Positions 48,556 through 57,324 of a stretch of 64,000 nucleotides of DNA are shown here, in pieces (position 1 is the stretch's first letter; each line of letters starts with the position of its first letter). Both the position numbers and the translations under genes were made by a program. The notes below the pieces were generated by a model. The model had not been told where the DNA came from. It did not search any database and saw nothing but the letters and a program-made list of their open reading frames with translations. Source of the stretch: a virus. Location of the stretch: the IMG/VR virus record IMGVR_UViG_3300004369_000008, positions 1 to 64,000 of that record. One strand, given 5' to 3'.

Positions 48556-49236
48556 ATGAACGATAAGAAATTATGTGAATGTGGATGCGGGAAAGAGGTA
48601 AAGGTTTGGAAAAACGGAAGATTCAGCCCTTTCCTCAGAGGACATCACATGCGAAAGAAGGGCTGGACGCCACCTGATCCAAATACAAAACATTATTGTA
48701 AATGTGGATGTAAAACAGAGATCAAGCCATTGAAGAGCGGTCATATCAACAAGTATATTAAAGGTCATCATCTTAAAGGAAAAGAATTAGACCTTAAATA
48801 TAGATTAGAGAGAACAAGGAATCGATGGGATAAAGAGCCTATACTAAGTCCTTATTTAAAAGACACGTTTATTTCATTTAACAAAAATCTTAAGAGATGG
48901 ACGGCTTGTGTAAAATGGGAAAACGGAAAAAACAGAGGTGTAATGCACGCCAACGCTGTTTACAGAGAACACTTTGGAGATATTCCCAAAGGCTATGTGG
49001 TCCACCACAAGAATGGTCGATGTGACAGGATTAAAGATGACAGACCCGAAAATCTTATGTTGCTTATTGATGAGTGGAACTTAAGGTTCTTTCCAGTATT
49101 AGCTAAAGGATTTGGTGTAGAAGAAAAAATCGTGACTGATTGTTACTTAAGAATTCAAGATGAAAATTTAAGTAGAGAAGAATTATTCGCTATGTTATGT
49201 GAGGAATTGGCTTCTTCACGAAAGGCTAAGAAGTGA
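48556..49236 (+). CDS. HNH endonuclease (homing-type)
   Basis: 226 residues from the ATG with AAAGGAG; a Met 18 bases earlier overlaps the SD. Two CxCGC-type zinc modules (CECGCGKEV, CKCGCKTEI), then an HNH core with VVHHKNGRCDRIKDDRPENL. Inserted between tail genes, flanked by 18-bp direct repeats. Base composition is more A-rich than its neighbours, consistent with recent arrival. Confidence 0.85.
   Translation: MNDKKLCECGCGKEVKVWKNGRFSPFLRGHHMRKKGWTPPDPNTKHYCKCGCKTEIKPLKSGHINKYIKGHHLKGKELDLKYRLERTRNRWDKEPILSPYLKDTFISFNKNLKRWTACVKWENGKNRGVMHANAVYREHFGDIPKGYVVHHKNGRCDRIKDDRPENLMLLIDEWNLRFFPVLAKGFGVEEKIVTDCYLRIQDENLSREELFAMLCEELASSRKAKK
49217..49234 (+). repeat. 18-bp direct repeat, right copy
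   Basis: Identical to 48449-48466. Overlaps the HNH stop region. Confidence 0.9.
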
Positions 49237-49294
49237 TAAGAAAGTACAAAGACCAATTTAGTGACAGCAGCCGATTTTGGAGGAGGCTCAGAGA

Positions 49295-50038
49295 ATGGCA
49301 ATTACAAAAGAACGATACCAAAACCCAACCTACGGGGACACGGTAAACTTGCGGCTGTTTTCATACAACAGCAACAACCTTGCCGATTTTGATTCCATCG
49401 AGAAAGTAGACCTCTACATTCTCGAACCCAGCGAAGCTACAGACATCAACCCAGATGGTCGTCGTTTGGTGGAAACATTCGATGGTAGTGCCGTTACTCT
49501 GGAAGATACAGGAACCCATTTGCTGTCCGTCGATCTTGTCAAAGATTTATACCTCATTGGGAATTACATTGATATATGGACGGTCAATCCTGACTCTGAG
49601 TCTCCATCCCAAACCGTTGAGCAGTGCTTTTCAGTCTATCCGGCACTCTGGTACACAACGCCCACGCCTGTTGTGTACGACTTCTCATTCTTCTTCCAAC
49701 CGAATAAGTTAAGACAAGGATCGAAGCAGTTTATCATTGTGGAAATCAGGCCGAATGTTCCAAGAGGTAGTGATCTTCAAAAATACTACGAGAACTTGGC
49801 CATTGTGTCCGATCTGAAGATTTCGATTGAACAAAGATGCGGAGAGTGTCTGCCTCAAGAGTGTGATCTGAGGCTTATCGTAGACAACGAATCAGTTGAC
49901 TATCGTGAGAAAAGATATGGATATTTCAAGATTGACACAGAAGACTGGGAGTGTGGCATCTATGACGTTTGGTTCCAACTGGATTTTGGAGAAAATCGCT
50001 ACATCAGCGAACGGCAACAACTTCAGATTTATTCGTAA
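49295..50038 (+). CDS. Virion-type beta protein, unknown
   Basis: 247 residues, SD GGAGG. Beta-rich with several Trp/Tyr strands (YDFSFFFQPNKLRQGSKQFI) and two Cys pairs; looks like one or two Ig-like domains. Placed among tail genes. No family recognised. Confidence 0.6.
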   Translation: MAITKERYQNPTYGDTVNLRLFSYNSNNLADFDSIEKVDLYILEPSEATDINPDGRRLVETFDGSAVTLEDTGTHLLSVDLVKDLYLIGNYIDIWTVNPDSESPSQTVEQCFSVYPALWYTTPTPVVYDFSFFFQPNKLRQGSKQFIIVEIRPNVPRGSDLQKYYENLAIVSDLKISIEQRCGECLPQECDLRLIVDNESVDYREKRYGYFKIDTEDWECGIYDVWFQLDFGENRYISERQQLQIYS

Positions 50039-50059
50039 ATCAAAGAGTGTTCTATAAAA

Positions 50060-50325
50060 ATGAAAGAAAAGAACAAACAGTTAAGGATGGAAGTGTATGA
50101 AGCATACGGCGGACCTGTTTGTAACTGTTGTGGAGAAACAATAATAGAATTCCTTAGCGTCGATCATGTTAATAATGATGGAGCGACACACAGAAAGAGC
50201 ATAGGAAGAACAAGTGTTTTACAATGGCGTAAAAAAATTGCTACCCAGAAGGGTATCAAGTGTTGTGCTTCAATTGTAACATGGGAAAACAATTCAATGG
50301 GGGAATTTGCCCCCATCACAATTAA
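50060..50325 (+). pseudogene. HNH endonuclease broken by a one-base deletion
   Basis: Frame 1 gives VCNCCGETIIEFLSVDHVNN and DGATHRKSIG up to an A7 run (50231-50237). Adding one A restores the family C-terminus in the next frame: NCYPEGYQVLCFNCNMGKQF, then NGGICPHHN and stop at 50325. As it stands, the frame instead continues into the downstream gene and makes a meaningless 305-residue fusion. Could be a real mutation, an assembly error or a slippage site. Confidence 0.75.
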
Positions 50326-50386
50326 GAGTTTGCTTAGAGTGGAAGACAAGGAGGACGACCACGCAGCATTAAACACAGGAGACATA

Positions 50387-50977
50387 ATGAAAGCGAGTCG
50401 TGTCGAAAGGTGTGACATCTACATCTCAGAACAAAGATTGCAGATCGATCCCAACAAGCCAGTCCATCCATTGAATAAGAGGCCATTGAAAAACAATTTC
50501 ATGTTCGTGCCTAGTCACTGCCCTGAACTTCGGGCACATACTAAATCTGTGGTTTGGGACTGTGTAAACAAAATTCTCACCGTTGAGATTTACGAAACTA
50601 AAGATTTTGCCGCCCACAAATGGTTCGGGACAATCAACAAAAGAAAGCGAGATGCTACCAACAGTCCATTTGTAGACATTGGTAAAGATGCTGTAGCTTT
50701 GATTTTCTTGGACGCCGAAGATGCAGAAGTGGCTAGATTCAAGTTCCTCAACTTAGAACTGATTGAACATGAATGTTCATTGGGTCAAGTTAAATGGGAT
50801 ATCACAGCAATGACATTTGGAGTTGATTCACCAAATGAGCCGGACCCATTGGTTCATGAAATCAAAATCAAATATGAAGACGTTAATGAGTTGATGGTTC
50901 ACAAAGAAGACGAACCATCAAATCCAAACGAGATAGCAGATCAAGAATGGCAGGACGTGAAACCGGAAGAGATTTGA
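50387..50977 (+). CDS. Structural-type protein, unknown
   Basis: 196 residues from an ATG with GGAG, 6 bases away. This start separates it from the broken HNH frame that runs into it. Contains ARFKFLNLELIEHECSLGQV and a DPLVHEIKIKYEDV ending, which recalls tail-tube or baseplate beta sandwiches, then an acidic tail. Placed beside tail genes. Confidence 0.6.
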   Translation: MKASRVERCDIYISEQRLQIDPNKPVHPLNKRPLKNNFMFVPSHCPELRAHTKSVVWDCVNKILTVEIYETKDFAAHKWFGTINKRKRDATNSPFVDIGKDAVALIFLDAEDAEVARFKFLNLELIEHECSLGQVKWDITAMTFGVDSPNEPDPLVHEIKIKYEDVNELMVHKEDEPSNPNEIADQEWQDVKPEEI

Positions 50978-51747
50978 AATGGGCTGTAGGAATTATAACA
51001 TGTCCTCGAAAAGAGGACTTCCTACAGAAGACTCTGACATCAATCCAAAACGCTGGATGGTCTTATGAGTCAATCACTGTGTTTGCAGAGCCAAATACAG
51101 ATGTGCCTGAAAATTTCGAAGGAATCGTTGTAAGGAGAACAAAGCAGTTCGGTGATTGGACAAACTGGGCCACTGGATTGTTTGAATTACTACTGAGAGA
51201 GCCTGACGCAGACTACTTTCTCATGTCGGAAGACGATGTACTATACAACAGAGACTCGAAACAATACCTAGAAATCTCGTTCCCCCATCTAGGAGACTTT
51301 GGGTCTCTGTCTCTTTACACACCGTCAAGATATCACAAAAAGAAGTTCCATGGTTGGCACAATGAGTGCCGAGGCGTCGAAACATGGTCTACAGTGACGG
51401 TCATCATGTCCAAGGAAAGTGTTATCAGATTCTTCGCTCACGAAGATACGCAGAGGCATCGCTTCCAAGACATTTTTCAAGCACCAGAAGTGCAATGGGG
51501 CGTAACTTGCGATCCTCAAAATTCTGTTAAAGATGCAGTCTTGGGACACTGGGCCAAAAAACACGGTCTGCCTGTGTATTATCACACTCCTGCTTTGGCA
51601 CAACATATTGGAATTACATCAACCATCAGCGACGAAAAAGCGTCAGTGGACAATAGCAGACAGGCGGCTGATTTCGTGGGCGAAGACGCTAGGTTGGATA
51701 TGACAGAAGTTCCAAAGACCCTTAGTTTTTGGCGGATTCCTCTGTAG
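50947..51747 (+). CDS. Glycosyltransferase-like protein (GT-A)
   Basis: 266 residues. AVGIITCPRKEDFLQKTLTS is a GT2-type front and YFLMSEDDVLYN holds the DxD-type site. It overlaps the upstream gene by 31 bases and, in a convergent arrangement, the ParB-like gene by 26. Likely part of the glycan cluster that follows. Confidence 0.7.
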   Translation: MAGRETGRDLKWAVGIITCPRKEDFLQKTLTSIQNAGWSYESITVFAEPNTDVPENFEGIVVRRTKQFGDWTNWATGLFELLLREPDADYFLMSEDDVLYNRDSKQYLEISFPHLGDFGSLSLYTPSRYHKKKFHGWHNECRGVETWSTVTVIMSKESVIRFFAHEDTQRHRFQDIFQAPEVQWGVTCDPQNSVKDAVLGHWAKKHGLPVYYHTPALAQHIGITSTISDEKASVDNSRQAADFVGEDARLDMTEVPKTLSFWRIPL

Positions 51748-52222
51748 TGAAGATGTACGCTGGCACTTCGTTAATCCCCAAATGTTTGGCACAACAAGCT
51801 CTGTGACAACCATCAAATCGAAAGTATCTCATTCCAAGATTTGTATTGGAAACATCAGCGACACAAACAGGATGCTTGTCATCAAAACCATTTTCTCTTA
51901 TGTCCTCAAGAAGATCAAGAAATGACTTGGCTCGTTCGTCGGCCAAATCTTCTTCATATCGAGTGTCAAGATACTCAGCGAAGTAAGATTGAGGATTGCC
52001 GTCCAAGAAGGATAGATGCCAACGCTCTACTTCTGATCTATTTTTGGCCAGAACGTCATCGACAAGAATCATCCCTTTCCGACAGGAAGCTAATTCCAAG
52101 TTAGGAATTGAAACAGAAGGCCCCACTCTGGTCCAGCCTCCGTCTTTAGGTCCGCCTGCGCACCAGTCCTCAAGATTCTCCTTAAAGTACCTTTGATGTT
52201 TCTCTTTGATGTAGAAGATCAT
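51722..52222 (-). CDS. ParB-like domain protein
   Basis: 166 residues. The C-terminal FRFDGCHRACCAKHLGINEVPAYIF is a ParB/sulfiredoxin-type core (DG.HR). Placed last in the glycosyltransferase operon, it resembles proteins of that kind found with sugar-modifying genes; the biochemical role is unknown. Confidence 0.65.
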   Translation of the reverse strand: MIFYIKEKHQRYFKENLEDWCAGGPKDGGWTRVGPSVSIPNLELASCRKGMILVDDVLAKNRSEVERWHLSFLDGNPQSYFAEYLDTRYEEDLADERAKSFLDLLEDIRENGFDDKHPVCVADVSNTNLGMRYFRFDGCHRACCAKHLGINEVPAYIFTTEESAKN

Positions 52223-53109
52223 AGAATTAGTTTGAAATCCCGGTCATAGTTCAGACACATATTTTGACAACACTTATGCAACTTGGGCTTGTCGCTACAC
52301 CATTCCAATGCACCATTGTCGGCGATCCTGACATCTCTGTAGGGATCGAAAGATCGTAAACAATTCCATCGTTTACGATAGTTCCTGTTGCCATGCCACA
52401 GATGATGAATATGACCTTCTAGGCAGCCCACGCTTCCATCAATGTATTCATGAAAGGGTTTTGCCCATTCAAAATAATGAGCTTGCATGGTGTCATTTAC
52501 CCGATCCATGAATCCATTGCCCCAGTCGCCCCAGATGGCGATAATGAAAGCAATGTCATCACTGCCGGTAATCCAATAGTTGTAAATGCCGTGTTTCTCA
52601 ACAACTTCTCTTTGCACACCCCAAGAAAACCCACTGGCAAACTTCTTGCTCAAATCAAGACAACTGCTGAGTTCTTTGTTCCAAGGCAGTTTGGAATTCT
52701 CCAGTGCAACTTTTGCAACACTCTTCTTCCTCTCTCCGAGCGAACCGTCTCTTTTCAATAGAGTGATTTCAGAGAAGCTCTGGACCATTTTGTGACTGGA
52801 AAGCGATTCATCCATCTTCTCATACCAATCAGGATCGTCGAAGAGAATATCGGCGTCTACCCAAACGGCTTTATCGTACTTGTCGGGAAGGCTCTTGATG
52901 ACATGATTGACAAGTCTGTATTGTTGCCAAAGAACACTCTGACATCTGATCTGTATGGCACCATCGACAGAGAAGGGATCATCACCAAAAGCGGCCTCGA
53001 TGATAAACAAAGGACGATTGCCAATGCCCTCACGAAACCTATTGAAGTTTGCAAGTTTAACTGGATTGTTTGAAGGGTTGTAATAGTTAGTCACTACAGC
53101 CAGAGTCAT
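52219..53109 (-). CDS. Glycosyltransferase-like protein
   Basis: 296 residues from the Met at 53109, whose ATG overlaps the upstream stop (ATGA). VWVDADILFDD is a DxD metal site; the N-terminus LAVVTNYYNPSNNP and a Trp/His-rich C-terminus complete a GT-A-type layout. The longer open frame to 53184 is not needed. Confidence 0.65.
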   Translation of the reverse strand: MTLAVVTNYYNPSNNPVKLANFNRFREGIGNRPLFIIEAAFGDDPFSVDGAIQIRCQSVLWQQYRLVNHVIKSLPDKYDKAVWVDADILFDDPDWYEKMDESLSSHKMVQSFSEITLLKRDGSLGERKKSVAKVALENSKLPWNKELSSCLDLSKKFASGFSWGVQREVVEKHGIYNYWITGSDDIAFIIAIWGDWGNGFMDRVNDTMQAHYFEWAKPFHEYIDGSVGCLEGHIHHLWHGNRNYRKRWNCLRSFDPYRDVRIADNGALEWCSDKPKLHKCCQNMCLNYDRDFKLIL

Positions 53110-53768
53110 AAACTTACAAAATCCTGAATGCAGGTTCCTGACGAAAAATGAGTCAATTGAGGATTGTGTTTGATGGTTTTGCATTGGTTCTTGATAGACT
53201 TAAAGAACAACTGACAGGTGTTATAGAATACTCCTTCAATTTCAATCTTGTTCATAGAAATCGAAGGAGTCCCAATTTCTTGAAGTCTCCACAAAGTAGG
53301 GCAAACCTCAAATGTGTATTTAGGGTCATCGCTAACTCGACCCATTCCAATCACCAGTCCTTCCATTGACCGCATTTGTGATAACCAATCTTTGCCTTTG
53401 AAGACGCAATCTGGTTCGATGAGAAGAATCTCTTCATAGTTTGTGAATGTCTGAAAGACAAAATCCAACACGTCTCCATGATAAGCCAATCTCTCTACAT
53501 CTTGACCTTTATGGTTCTCAAAAACAACATGCACATCTGAGTATTCTTTAAGAAGTTGAGATTCTTTTTGACACAATGAATTGACATGCGAATCTTGACC
53601 ACAATAGCCACGAGTCTTCCTTACCTTCTGGCCCGGAAGTGGGTTGTTGTCAATTCCAATCAACGTTTCGTGAGGAAAATGCTCTCGGAAAGACCTTAAG
53701 CATCTAGGGGTCCAAATGTAAGTGTAGTGAATTATCAGAACAACAGCCATCTTTGAGAACTTAAACAT
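53106..53768 (-). CDS. Glycosyltransferase-like protein
   Basis: 220 residues, SD GAGAGG. AVVLIIHYTYIWTPRCLRSF and EEILLIEPDCVFKG (an E.DC site in the DxD position) suggest a GT-A relative. Overlaps both neighbours by a few bases. Low similarity to known families. Confidence 0.55.
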   Translation of the reverse strand: MFKFSKMAVVLIIHYTYIWTPRCLRSFREHFPHETLIGIDNNPLPGQKVRKTRGYCGQDSHVNSLCQKESQLLKEYSDVHVVFENHKGQDVERLAYHGDVLDFVFQTFTNYEEILLIEPDCVFKGKDWLSQMRSMEGLVIGMGRVSDDPKYTFEVCPTLWRLQEIGTPSISMNKIEIEGVFYNTCQLFFKSIKNQCKTIKHNPQLTHFSSGTCIQDFVSL

Positions 53769-54627
53769 CAATCCTCTCTTCGTAATTCTTCCACACAACA
53801 CCGCTTCCCCATGACTTAGGATTTACTGCCACCTTACCTTTGGTGATTTTGTCCAAAGTGATTGATGCGTTAACCTCTTGCATTTTCTTGTAATTTTTGT
53901 TCTTAACGTATTTAACACGTTCATCATCTTTGGTTTCCAACCTGTCTTCTGTGAAGCTTGATTCGTACCTGACGATAGTAAAACCACACATCATGGCTCT
54001 AAACACGAAGTTCATATCGTCATGACCGAATCCATTATCCAAGTCCTCATCGAATCCTGTGAGATATTCGATATCCTTTTTGTAAAGAGCGAAACGACCC
54101 TTCAAATATAGTCTCTTACTGCCTCTGATAAGGAAGTTATCGGGAACTATGAGTATACGATCATCGGCAACAGAAGCACATTCATTAAGTCTGGTTGCGT
54201 AACCTCTATGTGTGAAATTGTCGGAATCAACATTGGCTATCAGATCATTTTTAGCTAATCGAAATGACATATTTCTTGAATGATTGGGCCTAAAGTGTTG
54301 CTGGCCCTTGGTTTGATAAACAACCAGTCTCCCACTGTCCATATAACTCTTCATTTCAGAACTACTGAGTATCCAATTTTTCAAGCCATCATTGCTTGAA
54401 TAATCCAACAGAAGAAATTCAAGATCGTCATAATCAGAATTGTCTTCGAGGTTGCGAGGCAGTGTTTTACGAAGATCGTGAAGCCTATTCATACATGTTG
54501 TGCAAATTGTAATGGACTTCTGGGGTATTCCGTTCATGTTCTTTTCGGGAAACACAGTTCGCTTAATGTACTTCCTTGTATTTCGAAAAAACTCAACGTG
54601 ATTTCTATTCATTTGATAGTACAACAT
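53761..54627 (-). CDS. Family 2 glycosyltransferase
   Basis: 288 residues. SITICTTCMNRLHDLRKTLP (nucleotide-sugar loop), LIANVDSDNFTHRGY (DxD) and the late GHDDMNFVFRAM (catalytic base region) are all present, as in polypeptide GalNAc-transferase-like and chondroitin-synthase-like GT2 enzymes. Start uncertain within 15 bases. Confidence 0.8.
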   Translation of the reverse strand: MLYYQMNRNHVEFFRNTRKYIKRTVFPEKNMNGIPQKSITICTTCMNRLHDLRKTLPRNLEDNSDYDDLEFLLLDYSSNDGLKNWILSSSEMKSYMDSGRLVVYQTKGQQHFRPNHSRNMSFRLAKNDLIANVDSDNFTHRGYATRLNECASVADDRILIVPDNFLIRGSKRLYLKGRFALYKKDIEYLTGFDEDLDNGFGHDDMNFVFRAMMCGFTIVRYESSFTEDRLETKDDERVKYVKNKNYKKMQEVNASITLDKITKGKVAVNPKSWGSGVVWKNYEERIDV

Positions 54628-55321
54628 TCTTCAATCTCTCGTAAACACAATGAGCAGGATGGTTTCCATCTTTATTTATCGATTCACGACGCCATATTTC
54701 ATTCCAGAGATGGATGGCATGAGAGTCGGGAATTGGCCTGTTTTCAGTTACAATTTTTGGAGCATCGAACCAGTGAATCGGGCAAAATGTACTAGGCGGC
54801 TGACAGTAACGATCTGTGCCTGTCATGATTGATGCCTCATTGATGAGGAGAGGACCAATTTCTCCCCAGACGAGTTTCTCTCGCTCCTTGGAGTAAACGA
54901 CATCAAGACAGTATTTCATAAGATCGCTTTTTCGAGGGCACTTAAAAACACAAGATGCGGTTTGTGCATGTCCTTTTCTTGTCGCTTCACTAGAAAGAAC
55001 GTAGTCTGTGTCGAAATTGAACTCTTTGAGACACACAACATCCGTGTCACACCACCAGCCACCTCTCTCATAAATCAACTTGTATCTAAAGAGATTTGAA
55101 AAAGCAGATACGCTACCTTTGCCTTCGGAAGTTTGGTAGACGAATATCTCGTCTTTAGAAAGGATTTCATTGCCATCTTCCACAACGATACCATTAGGCA
55201 CACCTTCCGCATCTCCATAAGTCCAAAGATGGCACTCGTGGCCAACTTTAAGATGACTACGAAGAGCCAATTTTTCCATAGTTGAAAGTTTTCCGCCGAT
55301 CCACAGACAGTTGGTTATCAT
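54605..55321 (-). CDS. DXD-motif (GT32-like) glycosyltransferase
   Basis: 238 residues from an ATG overlapping the upstream stop (ATGA). LFRYKLIYERGGWWCDTDVV is the classic GT32/DXD sugar-binding segment; LWIGGKLSTMEKLAL at the front and HLWNEIWRR at the end also fit. Confidence 0.85.
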   Translation of the reverse strand: MITNCLWIGGKLSTMEKLALRSHLKVGHECHLWTYGDAEGVPNGIVVEDGNEILSKDEIFVYQTSEGKGSVSAFSNLFRYKLIYERGGWWCDTDVVCLKEFNFDTDYVLSSEATRKGHAQTASCVFKCPRKSDLMKYCLDVVYSKEREKLVWGEIGPLLINEASIMTGTDRYCQPPSTFCPIHWFDAPKIVTENRPIPDSHAIHLWNEIWRRESINKDGNHPAHCVYERLKNVVLSNE

Positions 55322-56079
55322 ATCATCTTCACTTTCTTGTTTGTGGTCAGTTCCGAAAATGTATGAAGCCACTCTATCAAAGATGAAGCCCACAATGCTT
55401 TCTTGTCAATCGGATGTTTAAGAGGCACAACCCAAGAAGCTAAATTGGAAACATCTTTGCATCTAATCAGACATGTGTAAGAACCAATGTGTTGATTGTA
55501 ACAACTCATTGGCTCTGGGACATAGAGTCTTTTGGCCTCATAAAGTTTCCTCAATAGGTATTTGTGATTTTGAAGCAACAAATGTAACTCATGTTGAGAA
55601 AGTTTCTTAAGAAAGCCTGCTTTGATGCAATGATCGCTAGTGCAATAAATCATCGATCTTTGAAAGCTATCTTGACCCCAATAACTCAAGCTTCTGATAT
55701 TGATGTAAGAATTGCAAATTTGCTGCCATTGTAAAACATCAATTGAGTCGCCCATTTCTGAATTGATGAAGTCAGATATTTCAGGATGCAACCAATCGTC
55801 ATCGTCCATGGGAATGACAATATCGTTGTTGTTTAATTTGTGAACATCTGAGTATTTGCTTATGACTTGAACTGGGCATATTTCCGTTGCCTTTTCTTTA
55901 AGACGATAACGGAATTTTTGCCAACTGTTCTGATATTTTTTATTCCAATCTTCAAGAAGGTTAACCAGAGGTTCTGGCAAGTGATCCGATGAGCCATCTC
56001 CCATGGTAATAGGCTGACGGCACTGGTCAATACTGATGTCCTTCCAGTCTTCTGTTGATCTTAAAAAAACGTATATCAT
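55318..56079 (-). CDS. Family 2 glycosyltransferase-like protein
   Basis: 253 residues from MIYVFLRSTEDWKD; the frame is open to 56151. VIPMDDDDWLHPEI is the DxD site. First gene of a five-gene minus-strand glycosyltransferase run. A TTAGATACATAG element lies just upstream. Confidence 0.7.
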   Translation of the reverse strand: MIYVFLRSTEDWKDISIDQCRQPITMGDGSSDHLPEPLVNLLEDWNKKYQNSWQKFRYRLKEKATEICPVQVISKYSDVHKLNNNDIVIPMDDDDWLHPEISDFINSEMGDSIDVLQWQQICNSYINIRSLSYWGQDSFQRSMIYCTSDHCIKAGFLKKLSQHELHLLLQNHKYLLRKLYEAKRLYVPEPMSCYNQHIGSYTCLIRCKDVSNLASWVVPLKHPIDKKALWASSLIEWLHTFSELTTNKKVKMI

Positions 56080-56203
56080 TTGAAAAATAACCCCTATGTA
56101 TCTAATATATTGTGAGCGAAAAAATCCTCGGAGGCGTGACTTAGCCTCCAAAGCAATTTTGCACAGCCCAATTGAGGATGAGGGTGCTAAAAGGAGATAA
56201 GTT

Positions 56204-57148
56204 ATGGTTTATTCCAACAAATTTGTGATGTGTGTCTTGCTCAATGGCAAGCCACTGGAAGAACTGGCCAATGGCCAAGTGAAACTTCCCTTCGGTACTG
56301 AGTATGCTTTAAGACTCCGCAACCGAAACAACCGCCGAGCGGTCGTCAAACTCTACATCGACGGCGAAAACGTCTCTGCTGGCGGATATGTTGTTCCCGC
56401 TAACAACTTCATCGATATCAAGCGTCACCATGACGTGGATCGAGCTTTCAAGTTCGTTTCCCTCGACAGTGAAGATGCTATCGACTTCGGAAAAAATGGT
56501 CCGAACGAAGATAAGGTAAAGGGAACCATTGAGGCTCGCTTCTATCTGGAGAAAGAGCAACCACAGGTGGTCTATCGTGATGTTCACCATCATCACCACC
56601 CAGTGCCACGTCCTCAGCCATGGCCAAATCCTTATCCATTAAGACCATATTACACATGTGGCGGGGAAGGGTTAGAAGGATTGAGAACCACATGTGGTGG
56701 CGGTTCAAGTGGCCAAAGTTATAGCAACTCGCTATCGTTTGAAGGTGGCGGAACTCAAAACTCTGCTGGAGCATCATTCAATGCTGCTCCTGAAACAACA
56801 CTGTCATTCAGTGGTGACGTTGCCCCAGCATCATTCAATGCTGCTCCTCTCAAGGATGGCTGTACGGTTGAAGGATATGTCACCGGCCAGAGTTTCACGT
56901 CAACATGGATTGACACCGAAGAAACCTACACCAGTGTCAAAGTCTTTCTCCAAGGATTTGAGGAAGAAAAGCCAGTTTCCGTCGCAAAGCCCTCTAAGAA
57001 GAAAAGTCGAAACGGGAGCAGAAGACGCCCAACGAACAAAGATGTTCGTCTCGATGATCTTGAGGCAGAGAACGAAGAACTTCGCCGGAAACTTGCTGAA
57101 ATTGAGAACGAAAAACTCAAAGCAAAACTCAAAGAATCTGAGAAGTAA
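56204..57148 (+). CDS. Beta-domain protein with His/Pro linker and coiled-coil tail
   Basis: 314 residues, SD GGAG. Residues 1-120 form a compact beta domain (KFVMCVLLNGKPLEELANGQ, then AVVKLYIDGENVSAGGYVVP). Then a VHHHHHPVPRP linker, Gly/Ser/Asn-rich repeats (ASFNAAP twice) and a basic region leading to a C-terminal coiled coil (LEAENEELRRKLAEIENEKL). Looks like a structural or display protein. Function unknown. Confidence 0.6.
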   Translation: MVYSNKFVMCVLLNGKPLEELANGQVKLPFGTEYALRLRNRNNRRAVVKLYIDGENVSAGGYVVPANNFIDIKRHHDVDRAFKFVSLDSEDAIDFGKNGPNEDKVKGTIEARFYLEKEQPQVVYRDVHHHHHPVPRPQPWPNPYPLRPYYTCGGEGLEGLRTTCGGGSSGQSYSNSLSFEGGGTQNSAGASFNAAPETTLSFSGDVAPASFNAAPLKDGCTVEGYVTGQSFTSTWIDTEETYTSVKVFLQGFEEEKPVSVAKPSKKKSRNGSRRRPTNKDVRLDDLEAENEELRRKLAEIENEKLKAKLKESEK

Positions 57149-57170
57149 CGAGAACTGTTCATAGAAGCAG

Positions 57171-57203
57171 AGAAAGCCCACCTCATCGGTGGGCTTTCTT
57201 TTT
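57171..57203 (+). terminator. Rho-independent terminator
   Basis: AGAAAGCCCACC (57171-57182), loop TCATC, GGTGGGCTTTCT (57188-57199), then Ts. Confidence 0.9.
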
Positions 57204-57229
57204 GTCCCAAACAAAATTTGCACTTTCGG

Positions 57230-57257
57230 TTTACAGCCAGATTTTGAGTCGTAGAAT
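57230..57257 (+). promoter_or_regulatory. Conserved promoter of the second AAA+ gene
   Basis: TTTACA, 16 bases ending TCG, TAGAAT. Same type as 13186, 18776 and 22566. Confidence 0.75.
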
Positions 57258-57324
57258 AGTCCTGAACCGACAGCAAGGGAGTCTTGTTGTCAGACTCCGA
57301 AGCGAACTTGAAAGGAATAAACAA

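Noticed and set aside
50060-50977. Single 305-residue HNH-structural fusion protein
   Set aside because: Restoring one A in the A7 run gives a full HNH C-terminus, and the structural part has its own SD and ATG at 50387.
57202-57324. N-terminal extension of the second AAA+ protein
   Set aside because: It would be encoded by the promoter itself; GTG at 57325 with AAAGGAA fits better.
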